A DNA stretch of 64,000 nt, taken from Sphingobium lactosutens (lineage in GTDB: Bacteria; Pseudomonadota; Alphaproteobacteria; Sphingomonadales; Sphingomonadaceae). This document shows, one piece after another, positions 17,362-25,174 of this stretch. Below the pieces are notes generated by a model. It ran no database searches, was not told the origin of the DNA, and saw nothing but the letters and a program-made list of their open reading frames with translations. The DNA is taken from positions 248,001 to 312,000 of the forward strand of contig NZ_QJQX01000054.1 in assembly GCF_013393185.1 (NCBI RefSeq), written 5' to 3'. Both the position numbers and the translations under genes were made by a program. How positions within the stretch are numbered: the stretch's first letter is position 1; each line of letters opens with the position of its first letter.

Positions 17362-17943
17362 ATGAAGAGACTGGCAGTATATTGCGGATCGGCGACGCCG
17401 GCCGACCTCACCTATATCGACGCGGCGCGCCATGTCGGGCGGACGCTGGCGGAGCGCGGCATCGGCGTCGTCTATGGCGGCGGGCGGCTGGGCCTGATGG
17501 GCGCGGTCGCTGATGCAGCGCTGGAGGCCGGCGGCGAGGTGATCGGCGTGATTCCCGAGGCGCTGGTCGGCGCCGAAGTCGCGCATCGTGGCTGCACCGA
17601 ATTGCACGTCGTGCAGACGATGCACCAGCGCAAGCAGCTCTTCACCGATCTGTCGGACGGCTTCGTCACCATTCCCGGCGGCGTCGGCACGATGGACGAA
17701 TTGTGGGAAGCGATCAGCTGGGCGCAGCTGGGCTATCATAGCAAGCCGGTCGGGCTGTTGAATGTCGCGGGTTTCTACGACCAACTGATCGGCTTCAATC
17801 GGCAGATGGTGGAGGTCGGGTTCATCCGTCCCCAGCACGCCGGTATCCTGATCCATGCCGACAGCATCGAAGCGCTGCTCGACGACATGGCTGCCTATCA
17901 GCCGCACGAGACGATCTTCGCGATGAAGGCGGCGCGGCTGTAA
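17362..17943 (+). CDS. LOG-family (TIGR00730) phosphoribohydrolase
   Basis: 193-residue Rossmann-fold protein of the LOG/YvdD family. Several members act as cytokinin-riboside 5'-monophosphate phosphoribohydrolases or general nucleotide N-glycosidases. Motifs: VYCGSATPADLTY at the N-terminus, VYGGGRLGLMG, and the catalytic PGGVGTMDELWE near residue 108. It starts five bases after crtI ends, so it is probably co-transcribed with crtY-crtI although no carotenoid role is known. The real substrate in bacteria is often unclear. Confidence 0.9.
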   Translation: MKRLAVYCGSATPADLTYIDAARHVGRTLAERGIGVVYGGGRLGLMGAVADAALEAGGEVIGVIPEALVGAEVAHRGCTELHVVQTMHQRKQLFTDLSDGFVTIPGGVGTMDELWEAISWAQLGYHSKPVGLLNVAGFYDQLIGFNRQMVEVGFIRPQHAGILIHADSIEALLDDMAAYQPHETIFAMKAARL

Positions 17944-17959
17944 CCCTATTATGAAAAAT

Positions 17960-18083
17960 CCGTTCGCTTCTAGCGAAGTCGATAAGCGTCATACGCAGGT
18001 TTCTCGACTTCATCCGCGTCGCGGATGAAATTTATCCTGAGCGCCTGCTGCAAGCAGGCAGTCGAAGGGCTCGAAACGAACGG
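17960..18083. repeat. Composite palindromic repeat between LOG gene and crtB
   Basis: The same CCGTTCG...CGAACGG ends as the 906-967 element enclose two inner hairpins: TTCATCCGCG-TCGCGGATGAA-type arms (18009-18029) and GCCTGC/GCAGGC (about 18043-18059). The segment ATCCTGAGC...AGTCGAAGGGC is a widely dispersed alphaproteobacterial repeat type. It splits the crt operon and may change mRNA stability or end transcription before crtB. Confidence 0.65.
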
Positions 18084-18125
18084 AGGTTGGGTGACATTCG
18101 GGGCGGGGCAGGGCATGTCCCTGAT

Positions 18126-19076
18126 ATGCCCTCCGATCCTTTAGACCGCCCCACCCTCGTCGCCCATGCCCGCGACAGCATCGCGCGCGGCTCCAAATCC
18201 TTCGCCATGGCCTCGAAGCTGTTCGATCGCGTGACCCGCGAGCGGGCATGGCTACTGTATGCCTGGTGCCGCAAGTGCGACGATATCGCCGACGGGCAGG
18301 ATCATGGCGGCGCGATGACCAGCGTCGCCGACGCGCAGGCGCGGCTGTCGATGATGCGAGTGCTGACCGATAAGGCGCTGCGCGGCGAGCCGACCGGCGA
18401 TCCGGCGTTCGACGGGTTCGGCGTCGTGATGCGCGAATGTGCCATCCCCGCGCGCTACGCCGATGATCTGATCGAGGGCTTCGCGCTCGACGCGCGCGAC
18501 TGGCGGCCCCGCAGCGAGGGGGACATGCTGCGCTATTGCTATCATGTCGCGGGCGCGGTCGGTTGCATGATGGCGGTGCTGATGGGCGTCGACCCGGAGG
18601 ATGAGGCGACGCTCGACCGCGCCTGCGACCTTGGCCTCGCTTTTCAGCTCGCCAATATCGCCCGGGACATCAGCGAGGATGAAGCGGCGGATCGCTGCTA
18701 TCTGCCCGAAGAATGGCTGGTCGAAATGGATATCCCGCCCGGCGAGCATATGAAGCCCTGGGTTCGGCCTCGCCTCGCCATTCTTGCCCGACGCCTGGCC
18801 GACATGGCGGCTGCCTATGAGCAGAGCGCGCGCCACGGCACCGGCGCGCTGCCGGCGCGCGCGGCCTGGGCGGTGCTGGCGGCGGCCGGCATCTATGGAG
18901 ACATCGTTCGCGAAGTCGCCCGCCGGGGCGAGCATGCCTGGGACCATCGCGTGGTGACGCCCAAGCGCGAGAAGCTGGGATGGGTTGCGCGGTCGGCGTT
19001 TCAGGTGCCGGGACGTGGCCGCCGCTGGAAGGCTGCTGTGCCGCGTCTTGACAGCCTCTGGACCCGGCCTGCCTGA
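18126..19076 (+). CDS. crtB: Phytoene synthase
   Basis: Condenses two geranylgeranyl diphosphates head-to-head to phytoene, the entry reaction of the pathway. 316 residues from ATG 18126. The first aspartate-rich site is WCRKCDDIADGQD (about residue 47-58) and the second is NIARDISEDEAADRCYLP. RGSKSFAMASKL at the N-terminus is typical of the squalene/phytoene synthase family. A TTG 13 codons upstream keeps the frame but has no spaced ribosome-binding site. It is separated from crtY-crtI-LOG by a repeat and may have its own promoter. Confidence 0.93.
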   Translation: MPSDPLDRPTLVAHARDSIARGSKSFAMASKLFDRVTRERAWLLYAWCRKCDDIADGQDHGGAMTSVADAQARLSMMRVLTDKALRGEPTGDPAFDGFGVVMRECAIPARYADDLIEGFALDARDWRPRSEGDMLRYCYHVAGAVGCMMAVLMGVDPEDEATLDRACDLGLAFQLANIARDISEDEAADRCYLPEEWLVEMDIPPGEHMKPWVRPRLAILARRLADMAAAYEQSARHGTGALPARAAWAVLAAAGIYGDIVREVARRGEHAWDHRVVTPKREKLGWVARSAFQVPGRGRRWKAAVPRLDSLWTRPA

Positions 19077-19079
19077 CAT

Positions 19080-19106
19080 AAAGAGGGCCGGTACTTTCGT
19101 ACCGGC
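19080..19106 (-). terminator. Intrinsic terminator, distal copy, for amtB
   Basis: On the reverse strand GCCGGTAC-GAAA-GTACCGGC is followed by CCTCTTTAT. Perfect 8-bp stem with a GAAA tetraloop. It is the second of two tandem hairpins behind amtB and also lies right after the converging crtB stop. Confidence 0.75.
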
Positions 19107-19114
19107 ATGGCTCA

Positions 19115-19147
19115 ACAAAAAGAGGGCCGATGCTTTCGCATCGGCCC
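19115..19147 (-). terminator. Intrinsic terminator, proximal copy, for amtB
   Basis: On the reverse strand GGGCCGATGC-GAAA-GCATCGGCCC is followed by TCTTTTTG. Perfect 10-bp stem, GAAA tetraloop and T-run make a textbook rho-independent terminator for glnK-amtB. Confidence 0.85.
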
Positions 19148-19219
19148 AAGGCATGTTCGCAGGAGGAACATCGGAAGGCGGGGCGGCGGAACAAGCCGCC
19201 CGGCCAATGCAGTGAAGAC

Positions 19220-20566
19220 TTACGGGTTGTAGGCGCGCTCGCCATGCTCGCCGAGGTCGAGGCCTTCATATTCGACCTCCTGGCTGACCCGCAGGCCGGT
19301 GACGGCCTTGGCGATGAAGATGGCGATGACGGTGCCGATCGAGGCCCAGACGATGGTTGTCAGGACGGCTTCGATCTGCACGACCAGCTTGGCGGCCATG
19401 TCATAATCTTCCGCGCCGGGACCACCGAAGGCGGGCGAGTAGACGATGGCGGTGCCGATGGCGCCGATCATGCCGCCGATGCCGTGGATGCCGAAGGCGT
19501 CCAGCGAGTCGTCATAACCGAGCTTCGGCTTGAGGACGGTGACGGCATAGAAGCAGACGATCGAAGCGACGGCGCCCAGGATGATCGCACCGAACGGACC
19601 GGAGTTGCCGGCGGCCGGGGTGACGGCGACGAGGCCCGCGATGATGCCAGAGCAGAAGCCCAGAGCCGAACCCTTGTGACCGTTGATACGCTCGGCAAGC
19701 ATCCAGAACAGGCCGCCCGAAGCCGTGGCGACGAAGGTGTTGATCATGGCAAGCGCGGCCGAGCCATTGGCTTCCAGCGCCGAGCCGGCATTGAAGCCGA
19801 ACCAGCCGGCCCACAGCAGGCCAGTGCCAACACCGGTCAGCGTCAGGCTGTGCGGCGGCATAGGCTCCTTGGGATAGCCGATGCGCTTGCCCAGGATCAG
19901 CGCGGCAACCAGTGCCGAAACGCCGGCATTGATGTGCACCACGGTGCCGCCGGCGAAGTCGAGGGCGCCGGCCTTGAAGAACAGGCCACTCGCTGCCCAT
20001 ACCATATGGGCGATCGGGAAATAGACGATCGTCAGCCAGATGGCGGCGAACACCATCACAGCCGAGAATTTGATGCGCTCGACCACCGAGCCCAGCACCA
20101 GCGCGACGGTGATCGCGGCAAAGGTCATCTGGAAGCAGATGAAGACATATTCAGGGATTTCGACGCCGGCGGTGAAGGTCGCGGCCTGCGAGGCCGGGGT
20201 GACGCCCTTCAGGAAGGCCTTGTCGAAAGTCGAGACGAAGTTGCTAAGGCCGCTGGTGTAATCGGGGCCGAAGGCCATCGAATAGCCATACATCACCCAG
20301 ATCAGCATCGCGAGGCAGGCGGCGGCGCCGATCTGCGTCATGACCGACAACATGTTCTTGGTGCGGACAAGCCCGCCGTAGAAGAGGGCGAGGCCGGGGA
20401 GAATCATCAGAAAGACGAGGACGGTCGAGGTCATCATCCAGGCGACGTCGCCCTTGTCGACCGTGGCCGCGGGCGCCGCAGCGTCCTGCGCCCAGGCGGG
20501 CAGGGCGGCGAAGAGCGACAGGGCCGCTGCCCCCGCCACGCCGCCGAGTTTCTTGGAAAATGTCAT
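19220..20566 (-). CDS. amtB: Ammonium transporter
   Basis: Trimeric inner-membrane ammonium channel of the Amt/Rh family, 448 residues. The signal peptide (about 1-24, ending PAWAQ) is followed by about eleven helices. Key motifs are FYGGLVRTKN, the central-pore histidines in VVHINAG and DAFGIHGIGG, and GFNAGSAL. The start at 20566 is preceded by AAGGGGGAAATA. The frame continues upstream through glnK but that is not coding. It is second in the glnK-amtB operon, where GlnK binds and closes the channel when nitrogen is plentiful. Confidence 0.96.
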   Translation of the reverse strand: MTFSKKLGGVAGAAALSLFAALPAWAQDAAAPAATVDKGDVAWMMTSTVLVFLMILPGLALFYGGLVRTKNMLSVMTQIGAAACLAMLIWVMYGYSMAFGPDYTSGLSNFVSTFDKAFLKGVTPASQAATFTAGVEIPEYVFICFQMTFAAITVALVLGSVVERIKFSAVMVFAAIWLTIVYFPIAHMVWAASGLFFKAGALDFAGGTVVHINAGVSALVAALILGKRIGYPKEPMPPHSLTLTGVGTGLLWAGWFGFNAGSALEANGSAALAMINTFVATASGGLFWMLAERINGHKGSALGFCSGIIAGLVAVTPAAGNSGPFGAIILGAVASIVCFYAVTVLKPKLGYDDSLDAFGIHGIGGMIGAIGTAIVYSPAFGGPGAEDYDMAAKLVVQIEAVLTTIVWASIGTVIAIFIAKAVTGLRVSQEVEYEGLDLGEHGERAYNP

Positions 20567-20579
20567 TATTTCCCCCTTC

Positions 20580-20918
20580 TTACAGCGCGGTTTCGCCGGT
20601 TTCGCCGGTGCGGATGCGCACGGCCTGACCGACATCGAGGACGAAGATCTTGCCATCGCCGATGGCGCCCGAATTGGCTGCCGCCTGGGTCGCTTCCACG
20701 ACGCGCGGGGCGAGGTCGTCGTCGCAGACAACCTCGATCTTGATCTTCGGAACCATGTTGGTCGAATATTCGGCGCCGCGGTAGATTTCGGTCTGCCCCT
20801 TCTGACGACCAAAGCCCTTCACTTCGCTGACCGTCATACCGGCGATGCCGAGCGAGGAGAGTGCCTCGCGGACATCGTCAAGCTTGAACGGCTTGATGAT
20901 AGCCATGACAAGTTTCAT
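20580..20918 (-). CDS. glnK: P-II nitrogen regulatory protein
   Basis: 112-residue P-II signal transducer. It carries the uridylylation-site tyrosine 51 in the T-loop (GAEYSTN) and the ATP/2-oxoglutarate-binding C-terminal half (GAIGDGKIFVLDV). The N-terminus is the canonical MKLVMAIIKPFKLDDVREAL. Its coupling to amtB 13 bp downstream and a sigma-54 promoter mark it as GlnK rather than GlnB. It reports nitrogen status and gates AmtB. Confidence 0.95.
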   Translation of the reverse strand: MKLVMAIIKPFKLDDVREALSSLGIAGMTVSEVKGFGRQKGQTEIYRGAEYSTNMVPKIKIEVVCDDDLAPRVVEATQAAANSGAIGDGKIFVLDVGQAVRIRTGETGETAL

Positions 20919-20953
20919 GTCGCCCCCTGTTACTGGTGTGCGAAAACATACTC

Positions 20954-20969
20954 AGCAAGAGGCGTGCCA
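20954..20969 (-). promoter_or_regulatory. Sigma-54 promoter of glnK-amtB
   Basis: On the reverse strand TGGCACG-CCTC-TTGCT matches the sigma-54 consensus TGGCACR-N4-TTGCW at every defined position. The -12 element lies about 37 bp before the glnK ATG, leaving a short leader with a GGGGGC ribosome-binding site. A GGTGCA half-site at 21016-21021, about 50 bp upstream, could belong to an NtrC site, but the other half is poor. Confidence 0.9.
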
Positions 20970-21075
20970 AATCATCAAAATCACGATGGCGGGGGTTTTG
21001 GTCGCGATGCTCTATGGTGCAGCGCCAAAAAAATGGGCAGGATCGTTGTACTGCCTAAAAATTAAGCAGAAAGCC

Positions 21076-21651
21076 CTACCAGTAAGCGCCTGCCGCTGCC
21101 GCTTCGGCTTCCTTGGGTAGCGTCGTGCGGCCAAGCGCGGCGTTGCGGTGCGGGAAACGACCGAAACGGGCGATGGTGGCGTAATGTTCACGCGCAAAGT
21201 CGAGCGATTGCTGATCGCCCGCGCCCTCGAACAAGCTAAGAGACAGTTGCTGGTCCTCCAGCGCCTCGCTGTGCTGGAACGGCATATAGAAGAAGAGGCG
21301 GCCGGCCCCGCCAATCTGGATGTCATAGCCCAGGGCGATGGCCCCGCGCGCCACTTCCCGCGCCAATATGTCGGTCGCGAAGGCCTGGGCGGCACCGCGG
21401 AACATGTTGCGCGGCATCTGGTCGAACAATAGCACAGCAGCAAGCGCATCGTCGGCGCGGTCTAGGAAAATCTGGGGTGGAAGCGCCTGTTTCTCCGCCC
21501 AGAGCGTCGCGAACCGGGCGGTGCATTGCTGGTCGAGCGCGGGATCATGAGCCCACCACCCCGTTTCGCCCACCTGGTTGAACCAGAAATCGAGCAACGC
21601 GGCCGCCCAGTCGGCGGTCACGGCATCATGGCTGTCGGTCAGCATGTTCAT
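21076..21651 (-). CDS. DUF924 family protein
   Basis: 191-residue protein of the DUF924 family, an all-helical TPR-like fold of unknown function. Recognisable features are LDFWFNQVGETGWWAHDPALD, the conserved LLFDQMPRNMFRG block (about residues 74-86), FFYMPFQHSE and FPHRNAALGR. The length is typical. It is downstream of, and in the same direction as, the upstream tldD gene with a 55-bp gap. No function can be given. Confidence 0.88.
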   Translation of the reverse strand: MNMLTDSHDAVTADWAAALLDFWFNQVGETGWWAHDPALDQQCTARFATLWAEKQALPPQIFLDRADDALAAVLLFDQMPRNMFRGAAQAFATDILAREVARGAIALGYDIQIGGAGRLFFYMPFQHSEALEDQQLSLSLFEGAGDQQSLDFAREHYATIARFGRFPHRNAALGRTTLPKEAEAAAAGAYW

Positions 21652-21706
21652 CCTCCCTTAATCAACGGAGGAGAGACGCGGTTCCGCCATTCATGCCATT
21701 GAAAGC

Positions 21707-23149
21707 TCAGGTCGCCGTACCGCCTACCGTCAGTCCTTCCAGCAGTAGAGTGGGCTGGCCGACGCCGGCGGGCACGCTTTGCCCGCCCTTGCCGCACATG
21801 CCGATGCCTTCGTCCAGCGCCCAGTCGCTGCCGATGCCGACCACCTTGGTCAGTGCCGTCGGGCCGTCGCCGATCAGCGTCGCGCCCTTGATCGGATCGC
21901 CGAGCTTGCCATTCTCGACCTTGTAGGCCTCGGTGCAGGAAAAGACGAACTTGCCGGACACGATGTCTACCTGCCCGCCGCCGAAGCTTTTGGCGAAGAT
22001 GCCGGCCTTCATACGGCCAAGAAGTTCTTCGGGATCATCCTGCCCGCCCTTGATGAAAGTATTGGTCATGCGCGGCATCGGCGCATGGGCATAGCTTTCG
22101 CGGCGGCCATTGCCGGTGGGCGCAACGCCCATCAGCCGGGCGTTCAGGCGATCCTGCATATACCCCTTGAGAATGCCGTCCTCGATCAGGATATTTTCCT
22201 GCGTCGGCGTGCCTTCATCATCGATCGAGAGCGAGCCGCGACGATCCATGATGGCGCCATCATCGACGACGGTGACGCCGGGCGCGGCGACGCGCTCGCC
22301 GATGCGGCCGGAAAAGGCGCTGGTGCCCTTGCGGTTGAAATCGCCTTCGAGACCGTGGCCGATCGCCTCATGGACCAGCACGCCGGGCCAGCCGGGGCCG
22401 AGCAGCACGGTCATCTCGCCGGCGGGCGCAGCGACTGAGCGCATGTTGACGCGGGCCTGGGCCAGCGCCTCGTCGATGGCGCGGTTCCAGATCTTGGCGT
22501 CCATCACCTGATCGTAGAGATAACGGCCGCCAATGCCGAACACGCCGGTTTCGCGACGGCCATTTTCCTCCAGGATGATGGAGACGTTGAGGCGCACCAG
22601 AGGGCGGATGTCGGTCGCGGTGAAGCCGTCGGGCCGGACGATCTCGACCACCGACCAGCTGCCGGCGAGACTGACCGATACCTGGGCGACGCGCGGGTCG
22701 CGGGCGCGGGCGGCGGCGTCGATTTCGGCGCAGAGCGTCACCTTCTCGGCGAAGGGCACGATCTCCAGCGGATTGGCGTCGGTGTAGAGATGGCGGTTGG
22801 TGCGCTGGGGCGGCGGCGCGGGCTGGCCCTTGGCCGGATCGAGCAGGGTCAGCGTCTGCGCCGCCTTGCGGATCGCCGCCTCGCTGATGTCGTTGGCATG
22901 GGCGAAGCCGGTCATCTCGCCCGCCACGCCGCGCAGGCCGAAGCCGGCATCGGTCGAATAGTCGGCGGTCTTGAGGCGACCATCGTCGAAGCCGAAGCTC
23001 TCGCTCGCGCGGTACTGGAGATAAAGCTCGCCATCATCGCAGGCGGCGAGCGCCTCGGCGGTCAGGCGGCGCGCGCCGTCGGGATCGAGCAGGCCCGGAC
23101 GGTAGAGCAGGCCGCGGGCATCGGTGAACAGGGGAGCGAGTTCGGTCAT
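21707..23149 (-). CDS. tldD: Metalloprotease TldD
   Basis: Large subunit of the TldD/TldE (PmbA) heterodimeric Zn protease, which processes modified peptides and degrades unfolded ones. 480 residues. The zinc site HEAIGH is in VLVHEAIGHGLEGDFNRKG. Further motifs are SIDDEGTPTQENILIEDG, RLMGVAPTGNGRRESYAH and MRMTNT-like text. The start at 23149 (TELAPLFTDARGLL) is chosen over a 40-codon upstream extension that has no homology-like content. The partner tldE/pmbA is not in the window. Confidence 0.94.
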   Translation of the reverse strand: MTELAPLFTDARGLLYRPGLLDPDGARRLTAEALAACDDGELYLQYRASESFGFDDGRLKTADYSTDAGFGLRGVAGEMTGFAHANDISEAAIRKAAQTLTLLDPAKGQPAPPPQRTNRHLYTDANPLEIVPFAEKVTLCAEIDAAARARDPRVAQVSVSLAGSWSVVEIVRPDGFTATDIRPLVRLNVSIILEENGRRETGVFGIGGRYLYDQVMDAKIWNRAIDEALAQARVNMRSVAAPAGEMTVLLGPGWPGVLVHEAIGHGLEGDFNRKGTSAFSGRIGERVAAPGVTVVDDGAIMDRRGSLSIDDEGTPTQENILIEDGILKGYMQDRLNARLMGVAPTGNGRRESYAHAPMPRMTNTFIKGGQDDPEELLGRMKAGIFAKSFGGGQVDIVSGKFVFSCTEAYKVENGKLGDPIKGATLIGDGPTALTKVVGIGSDWALDEGIGMCGKGGQSVPAGVGQPTLLLEGLTVGGTAT

Positions 23150-23204
23150 GCCGTCCGATATAGGGGCGGCACGACCCAAGCCCAATGGAAAATTTAGAGG
23201 CTTT

Positions 23205-23432
23205 TTAGAGGCTGGCGCCCGAAGCGATGTCGGGCTTGGCCGCGGCGTCGGCATTGTCCGCCACGCCACCGATCAGCACGAAACGACGATCGCAATAGCC
23301 GCAGTCGACATAGCCATGCTCGTCAATCTCCAGAAAGACGCGGGGATGGCCGAGGGCGGCGGGAATGTCCCCCGAACCGTCGCAGGAGACGCGGGACTTG
23401 GAGACTCGGATGATTTCAGGCGGCTGGATCAT
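23205..23432 (-). CDS. CHCC zinc-finger domain protein
   Basis: 75-residue zf-CHCC protein, related to mitochondrial NDUFS6 of complex I. The zinc-binding ligands are in CDGSG, LGHPRVFLEI and DCGYCDRRFVL, i.e. the C-x(n)-H-x(n)-C-x2-C pattern. Such small proteins are nearly universal in alphaproteobacteria and may help assemble or stabilise complex I, though this is poorly tested in bacteria. It lies 55 bp upstream of tldD in the same direction. Confidence 0.88.
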   Translation of the reverse strand: MIQPPEIIRVSKSRVSCDGSGDIPAALGHPRVFLEIDEHGYVDCGYCDRRFVLIGGVADNADAAAKPDIASGASL

Positions 23433-23478
23433 GGAAAGCGGCGTTAGCAGCGGTGCGGTTGCGCTGCAATATGCGCCG

Positions 23479-23664
23479 TCACATCAGGGGCAGGGTCGGG
23501 CGACGACAGGGGCTGTCGCCGGGCGATGCGACATGGCTGGCTGCCGAAAACCGCTCGGGGCAGTCCCTCATCGCCATCACCGCAAAGGGCGACAGCATCA
23601 GCAGGAGCGGTATGATCGTTCCGCCAAGAAAGGCTGCGACTGGCATGCAGTAACAGTGCTGCAT
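23479..23664 (-). CDS. Possible small membrane protein
   Basis: A 61-codon frame with one hydrophobic segment (VAAFLGGTIIPLLLMLSPFAV, about residues 9-29) followed by a Pro/Ser/Arg-rich tail. It sits between the tRNA-Val gene and the zinc-finger gene in a 375-bp region with no other gene. The ribosome-binding site is weak and I do not recognise it. It could equally be non-coding sequence. Confidence 0.25.
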   Translation of the reverse strand: MQHCYCMPVAAFLGGTIIPLLLMLSPFAVMAMRDCPERFSAASHVASPGDSPCRRPTLPLM

Positions 23665-23761
23665 CCATGCTTGCTGCAGGATGAATGTTTCGGTTGCGAA
23701 GTGGTGTGTCGGGGAGTTTTGCCAGAGGTCATCCGATCGGCATCCCTCGCTGTCACTCGGG

Positions 23762-23808
23762 AGTTTTGCCGGAAAATGTCCCCCGGACATTTTCTGATCG
23801 GCAAAACT
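23762..23808 (-). terminator. Compound hairpin directly after tRNA-Val
   Basis: Outer arms AGTTTTGCCG (23762-23771) and CGGCAAAACT (23799-23808) are perfect. Inside them AAAATGTCC and GGACATTTT form a second perfect stem around three bases. It begins on the last base of the tRNA CCA end, so it could guide 3'-end formation or terminate transcription. A direct copy of GGAGTTTTGCC lies about 50 bp further on (23713-23723). Confidence 0.6.
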
Positions 23809-23883
23809 GGTGGGCGATGACGGGCTCGAACCGCCGACATTCTCGGTGTAAACGAGACGCTCTACCAACTGAGCTAATCGCCC
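23808..23883 (-). tRNA. tRNA-Val (anticodon TAC)
   Basis: The reverse strand folds as a complete cloverleaf: acceptor GGGCGAT/ATCGCCC, D-arm GCTCAGTTGGTAGAGC and anticodon stem TCTCG/CGAGA. The loop is TTTACAC, giving anticodon TAC, and the T-arm loop is TTCGAGC. The 3' ACCA is encoded. It reads GTA and, with wobble modification, other valine codons. Confidence 0.96.
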
Positions 23884-23936
23884 CCGTTCGGGAAGCGCCT
23901 ATCTAGGCGAAAAAGCGCGGCGGTCAAGCACATGCT

Positions 23937-24941
23937 TCAGGCATTGAGAAAACGGCGGCTGGCGCCGAACCAGCGCATCAGCGATTCTGCGGTTTCCTGC
24001 GCCAGTCCGATGAAGATGCGGCGACCGTCATGCGGATCTGCCTGTCGTTCGACCAGTCCTTTTTCGGTCAAAGTGCGGATCCAGCGCAGCGCGGTGGTCG
24101 GCGGCACGGCGGCGGCGATGCAGAGGCTGGAGACGGAGACGCGCTCCTGCTCCAGCCGGGCGGCGAGCAGGTCGAGCAGCATGTCCCAGGCCGGATCGGC
24201 GAACAGGTCGCCGGGCAGGAAGTCGGCGCGGATGCGGCGCGCCCGGAGCATGTCGCGGACCTGTTGCGGCGATACGGAAGGGGTTTCGGCAGCGCGGGCC
24301 GGGGCGCTGACCGGCGCAAGCACGGGCATGCCGATATAGTCGGCGGCGCGGTCGGAAATGCGCGGCGCTAGCTCGAAAGAAGGGGCGGCGGAAAGCCGAT
24401 TGCGCTGGGTCAGCGCTTCGATCGTGCGGGCGAGGCGGCCGACCTCCTCGCTCAATTGCTGGAGACGGACCCCTTCGCGATCCATTTCATGGACGCGGCC
24501 GCTGATCGGGCGGTGTTCGCCCGCAGCGACGAGGGCCGCCGCCAGTTCGGTCCGGTCGGGATCGCAGAGCAATTGCGTGTGTGCGCTGCGGACGCAGGCA
24601 AAGGCCAGTTCGACCGTCTCCCACCCGGCGACGAGGATAACCGCCATGCCGGTCTGGATCGCCTGGGTTTCGACCTGCACCAGCAGCCGTTCGAGCGTCG
24701 GCGTAAGCGAAGGGCAGAAGAGCAGCAGCGTATCGCACTGGGTCTGCCGGTCGAGGCGGTCGGCGGCTTCGGAGAGACCGATCGCACCCAACAGCCGCAG
24801 GCCGGCAGCATCCGCTACCGGGGCTAATTCATCCTGATCGATCCAGTCTGCGACGACCAGTAGGCCCGCGCGCTCGTCACGCGCCGCGATCGGCTTGTCA
24901 TGGCCCTGAATAGGGAGCGAATAGGAAAAATCTTCCGTCAT
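23937..24941 (-). CDS. Winged-helix regulator with N-terminal receiver-like region
   Basis: 334 residues. The C-terminal third (about 230-325) is a MarR-like winged helix: PAWDMLLDLLAARLEQ, the recognition-type helix PPTTALRWIRTLTEKG and the wing QADPHDGRRIFIGL. The N-terminal half alternates hydrophobic strands with helices (LLVVADW, TLLLFCP, AVILVAGWE), like a degenerate receiver or Rossmann-type domain. Acidic phospho-acceptor residues are not clear. A coiled-coil-like stretch (RLQQLSEEVGRLARTIEALTQ) links them. It is a sphingomonad-type regulator of unknown target, lying just upstream of the tRNA-Val gene and transcribed the same way. Confidence 0.75.
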   Translation of the reverse strand: MTEDFSYSLPIQGHDKPIAARDERAGLLVVADWIDQDELAPVADAAGLRLLGAIGLSEAADRLDRQTQCDTLLLFCPSLTPTLERLLVQVETQAIQTGMAVILVAGWETVELAFACVRSAHTQLLCDPDRTELAAALVAAGEHRPISGRVHEMDREGVRLQQLSEEVGRLARTIEALTQRNRLSAAPSFELAPRISDRAADYIGMPVLAPVSAPARAAETPSVSPQQVRDMLRARRIRADFLPGDLFADPAWDMLLDLLAARLEQERVSVSSLCIAAAVPPTTALRWIRTLTEKGLVERQADPHDGRRIFIGLAQETAESLMRWFGASRRFLNA

Positions 24942-25174
24942 GGTCCGAATCCTGTTCTAGCTTCGTTCTGGAGAATAAAGCAAGAACGGATTGGGTCTGC
25001 CCTAGCCTGCGCCGTTACGGACCAAAGCCGGGAGAAGGTGCCGGAAAAAGGGTGCTCCGATCGGTCTGGTTCGGTCCGTTATGCCTCCGGCCTGGCACCA
25101 ATATGGTTTGTAGCCGGAGGAAATTTCCGTTCCTATGTCAGCGAATGAGGACTGATCCGTTTCGGATATTATCC

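Noticed and set aside
21000..21030. Full NtrC dimer site upstream of glnK
   Set aside because: Only one half (GGTGCA at 21016-21021) matches; the other half has few consensus bases.
23598..23868. Reverse-strand frames running through the tRNA-Val gene
   Set aside because: They overlap a complete tRNA. The part beyond the tRNA is listed only as a low-confidence small ORF.
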